Assembly: GCA_947626085.1 (NCBI GenBank)
Contig: CANQQU010000001.1
Location: forward strand, 49,457 to 113,456
Source: an uncultured Oscillospiraceae bacterium
Lineage (GTDB): Bacteria; Bacillota; Clostridia; Oscillospirales; Oscillospiraceae
Reading direction: 5' to 3'
DNA length: 64,000 bases
Positions 61,274 to 64,000 of this stretch are shown in pieces. A program made the position numbers and the translations under genes. Numbering within the stretch: position 1 is the stretch's first letter; the number at the start of each line of letters is the position of its first letter. A model generated the notes under the pieces. The model did no database searches and had not been told where the DNA came from. It saw only the letters and a list, made by a program, of their open reading frames with translations.

Positions 61274-62161
61274 TTAGCGCTGAATGGCAAACTCCACCGG
61301 CTGCGAAGCGGGCTGCTCTAAAAGCTCCGGATGGGTCAGCAGCTCCCGGACCAGGGCCACGGTGCCGGAATAGTAGTAGCCGTCGGCGATCCGCTCGTCC
61401 AGCGTCACCCCCAGGGGCAGTACCTGGTGAACGTCCGCCTGTCCGTCGGGGCGGTAGTCCGCGGCGCAGTGGATCCGGCCCACCACCACGAAGCAGGAGT
61501 TGGTGCCCCAGTTGACCAGATGGTGGTAGCCGCAGTTCAGGCCGATGGAGCCTAAGTTGCTCAAAAAAACCGCCGCGTGGTTGGGATCGGTGGCGATCAT
61601 ATCCTGGGGCGCCATGCCGAATTTATCCAGCCAGCGGATGAATTTCACGACCCCGACGGTGATGAAGTGGGGCAGCTTCACCAGCAGGTCCATGGCGTCG
61701 GTGGAGGCGTCCTTCACATCCTCCCGGCGGGTGGCGTGGATCACGTCCAGGATCTTCTGGTGGTAGGTGTCGATGGTGTCCTCGGGATCCATTTCCAGAA
61801 AGGCCAGCCCTTCCTCGGACTTGTCCTCAAATTTCTTCTTCACCACAAAGGCCACGGTCACGTTGTTGCGCTGGTAGAGCTTGTTGTTGCAGATAAACCG
61901 GTTCATTCTGGGCCGCAGGATGAAGGCCCGGGCGATGGCGGCGCTGACCAGATGAAAGTAGGTGTAGCGGTCGTCGTGGGGCAGATCCTTGTTCTTCTTC
62001 TCCAGGTAGGCGTCCAGGGGCCGCAGGTCCACGTCGATGCTGACGTAAGCCTCGTTGTCCGCCCGGTTGGGCATCAGCGGCGGCATGATCTGATGCAGCG
62101 CCGGCAGGTCTCGGAGCCAGACGGCGTCCCGCCGGTCGCCCCATTTGTGTTTTTGGGTCAT
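61274..62161 (-). CDS. 2-oxo-acid dehydrogenase E2-like acyltransferase domain, His replaced
   Basis: This 295-residue cytosolic protein resembles the catalytic domain of E2 acyltransferases and chloramphenicol acetyltransferase, without lipoyl or peripheral-binding domains. The fold-typical blocks are FHLVSAAIARAFILRPRMNRF, FLSNLGSIGLN and LPLGVTLDERIADG. In active E2 enzymes the last block is DHRxxDG with the catalytic histidine; here it is DERIADG with Glu256, so ordinary acyl transfer is doubtful. No E1, E3 or lipoate genes adjoin it. The ATG at 62161 has AAGGAGACG ahead at a slightly long distance. Confidence 0.78.
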   Translation of the reverse strand: MTQKHKWGDRRDAVWLRDLPALHQIMPPLMPNRADNEAYVSIDVDLRPLDAYLEKKNKDLPHDDRYTYFHLVSAAIARAFILRPRMNRFICNNKLYQRNNVTVAFVVKKKFEDKSEEGLAFLEMDPEDTIDTYHQKILDVIHATRREDVKDASTDAMDLLVKLPHFITVGVVKFIRWLDKFGMAPQDMIATDPNHAAVFLSNLGSIGLNCGYHHLVNWGTNSCFVVVGRIHCAADYRPDGQADVHQVLPLGVTLDERIADGYYYSGTVALVRELLTHPELLEQPASQPVEFAIQR

Positions 62162-62186
62162 GGTACTTCGTCTCCTTCCAGGCCCC

Positions 62187-62215
62187 ATCATACCAGAAAA
62201 AGGAACAAATTGCAA
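62187..62215 (-). promoter_or_regulatory. Promoter of the E2-like gene
   Basis: Reading leftward, TTGCAA (62215-62210) and TATGAT (62192-62187) are 17 bases apart. Confidence 0.7.
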
Positions 62216-62237
62216 TCCCTTTTCCCAGGTCGAGCTA

Positions 62238-62265
62238 TTGACAAATCCTTAAATCGGCGTATAAT
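62238..62265 (+). promoter_or_regulatory. Promoter of the PTS IIC-like gene
   Basis: TTGACA (62238-62243) and TATAAT (62260-62265) are consensus hexamers 16 bases apart. It is divergent from the promoter at 62187-62215. Confidence 0.85.
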
Positions 62266-62295
62266 GTGTGAAAAAAAGCCGGGGAGGCTGTCAAA

Positions 62296-63393
62296 ATGGA
62301 AAAGCTGCGGGCATTTCTGCGGCGGAAGGACATTGTTTTTTCCGCCAAGCGGTATGGGATCGACGCCCTGGGGGCCATGGCCCAGGGCCTGTTCTGCTCT
62401 CTGCTGGTGGGCACCATCGTCAAGACCCTAGGCCAGCAGCTGGGGCTGGAATTTCTGGTCCAGGTGGGGGACTTTGCCTCGTCCATGAGCGGGGCGGCCA
62501 TGGCGGTGGCCATTGGCTACGCCTTGAAGGCCCCGGCCATGGTCCTGTTCTCCCTGGCAACCGTTGGCTATGCCGCCAACGCTTTGGGCTCCACCACCTT
62601 GTCCGGCGGCAGCGGCGCCGGGGGCCCTCTGGCGGTGCTGTTCATCGCCATTGTGGCGGCGGAGTGCGGCAAGGCCGTGAGCAAGGAGACCAAGGTGGAT
62701 ATTTTGGTGACCCCCCTGGTGACCATCCTGGTGGGGGTGGGCCTCTCCGTCTGGTGGGCCCCGGCCATCGGAACGGCGGCCTCCGCCGTGGGGAATTTCA
62801 TCCAGTGGGCCACGGTCCTGCAGCCCTTCTGGATGGGCATCCTGGTGTCCGTGGCGGTGGGCATGGCCCTGACCCTGCCCATTTCCTCCGCCGCCATCTG
62901 CGCCGCCCTGAAGCTGACGGGCTTGGCCGGCGGCGCGGCGGTGGCGGGGTGCTGCGCCAACATGGTGGGCTTCGCCGTGCTGTCCTTCCGGGAGAACCGG
63001 TGGGGCGGCCTGGTGAGCCAGGGCCTGGGCACCTCCATGCTGCAAATGCCCAACATTTTGAAGAATCCCCGGGTCTGGCTCCCGGCGATCCTCACCTCCG
63101 CCATCACCGGCCCTCTGGCCACCTGCGTGTTCCACCTGGAGATGAACGGCCCCCCGGTGTCCGCCGGCATGGGCACCTGCGGCCTGGTGGGGCAGATCGG
63201 GGTCCTTACCGGCTGGGTGGCCCCCAGCGCCGAGGCCGTGTCCGCCGGCGCGGCGGCCATTTCGCCCACCTTTTTCGACTATCTGGGCCTGGTCCTGATC
63301 TCCTTTGTCCTTCCGGCTTTTCTGTGCTGGGCCTTTGGCTTCCTGTTCCGGAAGCTGGGCTGGATCAAGCCGGGGGACCTGAAGCTGGATTGA
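62296..63393 (+). CDS. PTS IIC-like membrane protein (PfoR family)
   Basis: This 365-residue protein has about ten hydrophobic helices and resembles the PTS_EIIC_2/PfoR group, some members of which were named as regulators of a clostridial toxin gene. KRYGIDALGAMAQGLFCSLL, LGSTTLSGGSGAGGPLAVLF and MNGPPVSAGMGTCGLVGQIG are typical glycine-rich segments. No EIIA, EIIB or sugar genes adjoin it, so it may not be a phosphotransferase permease in practice. GGGGAGGCTGTCAAA precedes the ATG. The GNAT gene follows after 19 bases and probably shares its transcript. Confidence 0.85.
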   Translation: MEKLRAFLRRKDIVFSAKRYGIDALGAMAQGLFCSLLVGTIVKTLGQQLGLEFLVQVGDFASSMSGAAMAVAIGYALKAPAMVLFSLATVGYAANALGSTTLSGGSGAGGPLAVLFIAIVAAECGKAVSKETKVDILVTPLVTILVGVGLSVWWAPAIGTAASAVGNFIQWATVLQPFWMGILVSVAVGMALTLPISSAAICAALKLTGLAGGAAVAGCCANMVGFAVLSFRENRWGGLVSQGLGTSMLQMPNILKNPRVWLPAILTSAITGPLATCVFHLEMNGPPVSAGMGTCGLVGQIGVLTGWVAPSAEAVSAGAAAISPTFFDYLGLVLISFVLPAFLCWAFGFLFRKLGWIKPGDLKLD

Positions 63394-63412
63394 CCACCGG
63401 GAGGGGACGAGG

Positions 63413-63859
63413 ATGGTAAAGCTGCGGCACTTTGCCCCGTCCGACGCCCCCACTTTGCGGGAGGCCCAGGGCGGCGGATGCGGTCTGGAAGAGACGGAGG
63501 AGCTGATCCGCGCCTGGAATACCCAGGAATTTCAGGGCCGGTATTTTGAAATGTTCGCGGTTTTGAGCGACGGGCGGATCGTGGGCGAAATCTCCCTGTT
63601 TTGCCATTCACCCAGCGTTCTGGAGCTGGGGCCGGAGATTTTCCCAGCCTTTCGGCGGCAGGGCTTCGGCCGGGCCGCTCTGTCGCTGGCCCTGGACGAG
63701 GCCCAAAAGAGGGGCTTCAAAATCGCCGCCCAGCAGGTGCGGCGGGACAATCTTGCCAGCATCGCCCTGCATAACAGCCTGGGCTTTGAAACCGACGGCT
63801 ATGTTTACCGCAATCAAAAGGGCCGCGAAGTACTCCTGTTCCTAAAGCCCCTCTTTTGA
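63413..63859 (+). CDS. GNAT N-acetyltransferase
   Basis: This 148-residue cytosolic acetyltransferase has the GNAT fold. The acetyl-CoA loop is RRQGFGRAAL, with beta-4 before it (GRIVGEISLFC), and the C-terminal motif LASIALHNSLGFETDGYV is the typical end of motif B. The acceptor, a small amine, antibiotic or protein N-terminus, is not predictable. GGGAGGGGACGAGG stands before the ATG. It is the last recognised gene of the window. Confidence 0.88.
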   Translation: MVKLRHFAPSDAPTLREAQGGGCGLEETEELIRAWNTQEFQGRYFEMFAVLSDGRIVGEISLFCHSPSVLELGPEIFPAFRRQGFGRAALSLALDEAQKRGFKIAAQQVRRDNLASIALHNSLGFETDGYVYRNQKGREVLLFLKPLF

Positions 63860-63895
63860 CGGTTCTTTACAAATCAGCGTTTGCCAAACAGATCG

Positions 63896-63935
63896 CCCCG
63901 CGCCGGTTCCCGGCGCGGGGTGGTCATTTTTATGA
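63896..63935 (+). terminator. Terminator after the GNAT gene
   Basis: CCCCGCGCCGG and CCGGCGCGGGG form an 11-bp stem with a 3-base loop, followed by TGGTCATTTTTA. The last 65 bases of the window show no further feature. Confidence 0.8.
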
Positions 63936-64000
63936 CCATTCCTTTCCGCTGCGCTACAAGGCACCAAAGGGAATGAAACACAGGTGCCACTAACACAGCA

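Overview
The window reads as chromosomal DNA from a high-GC anaerobic Firmicute, most likely a gut-type clostridium of the Oscillospirales (an inference from protein style, strong purine-rich ribosome binding sites, sigma-A promoters and the Wood-Ljungdahl genes). No prophage, CRISPR array, rRNA or tRNA gene was seen. The recognised genes are mostly housekeeping or metabolic, with a few short accessory insertions.

Region by region: 1-5.3 kb holds an alanine racemase (cut by the left edge), a DUF3786 protein, a PAP2 phosphatase, a GT2 glycosyltransferase and a phosphoribosyltransferase, then a compact type I toxin-antitoxin locus (4477-4814) and a 278-bp MITE-like repeat. 5.3-12.2 kb holds a sensor kinase/response regulator pair, a MscS channel, purB and a MATE transporter. 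12.2-22.2 kb is a leftward Wood-Ljungdahl cluster, in transcription order metF, cooC, acsD, a fused acsC-acsE, acsB, acsV and a second DUF3786 gene; the CO dehydrogenase subunit is not in the window. 22.2-31.5 kb holds trkA-trkH, a membrane-anchored unknown, secA, pgeF and an oligopeptide-type binding lipoprotein whose 3' end looks frameshifted. 31.4-34.5 kb has the acetyl branch of diaminopimelate/lysine synthesis (patA, dapL and divergent dapH). 34.5-35.1 kb is a small AT-richer island with a PBECR-like protein and a promoter-to-terminator small RNA candidate.

35.1-39.0 kb is a polar amino acid ABC importer operon ending in an M20 amidohydrolase. 39.3-49.9 kb holds envelope and maintenance genes (murC, ddl, a DUF1934 gene, vanW-like, mfd, pth, prs). 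50.0-56.9 kb holds uvrA, an orphan kinase-like protein lacking its phospho-histidine, radC and uvrB. 56.9-64.0 kb holds a MacB-type ABC protein, a deacetylase-like lipid-anchored or membrane-anchored protein with a degenerate catalytic motif, an E2-like acyltransferase with a replaced catalytic histidine, a PfoR-type PTS IIC protein and a GNAT acetyltransferase.

The most interesting observations are: (1) a par/Fst-like type I toxin-antitoxin module with convergent promoters, a shared terminator, a sequestered toxin ribosome binding site and a direct repeat that makes the antisense RNA complementary to that site; (2) the corrinoid protein large subunit fused to its methyltransferase; (3) an identical three-box operator in front of the two-component operon and the glycosyltransferase gene; (4) a repeat family with tRNA T-arm-like ends that sits directly behind stop codons; (5) the PBECR gene and adjacent structured RNA.
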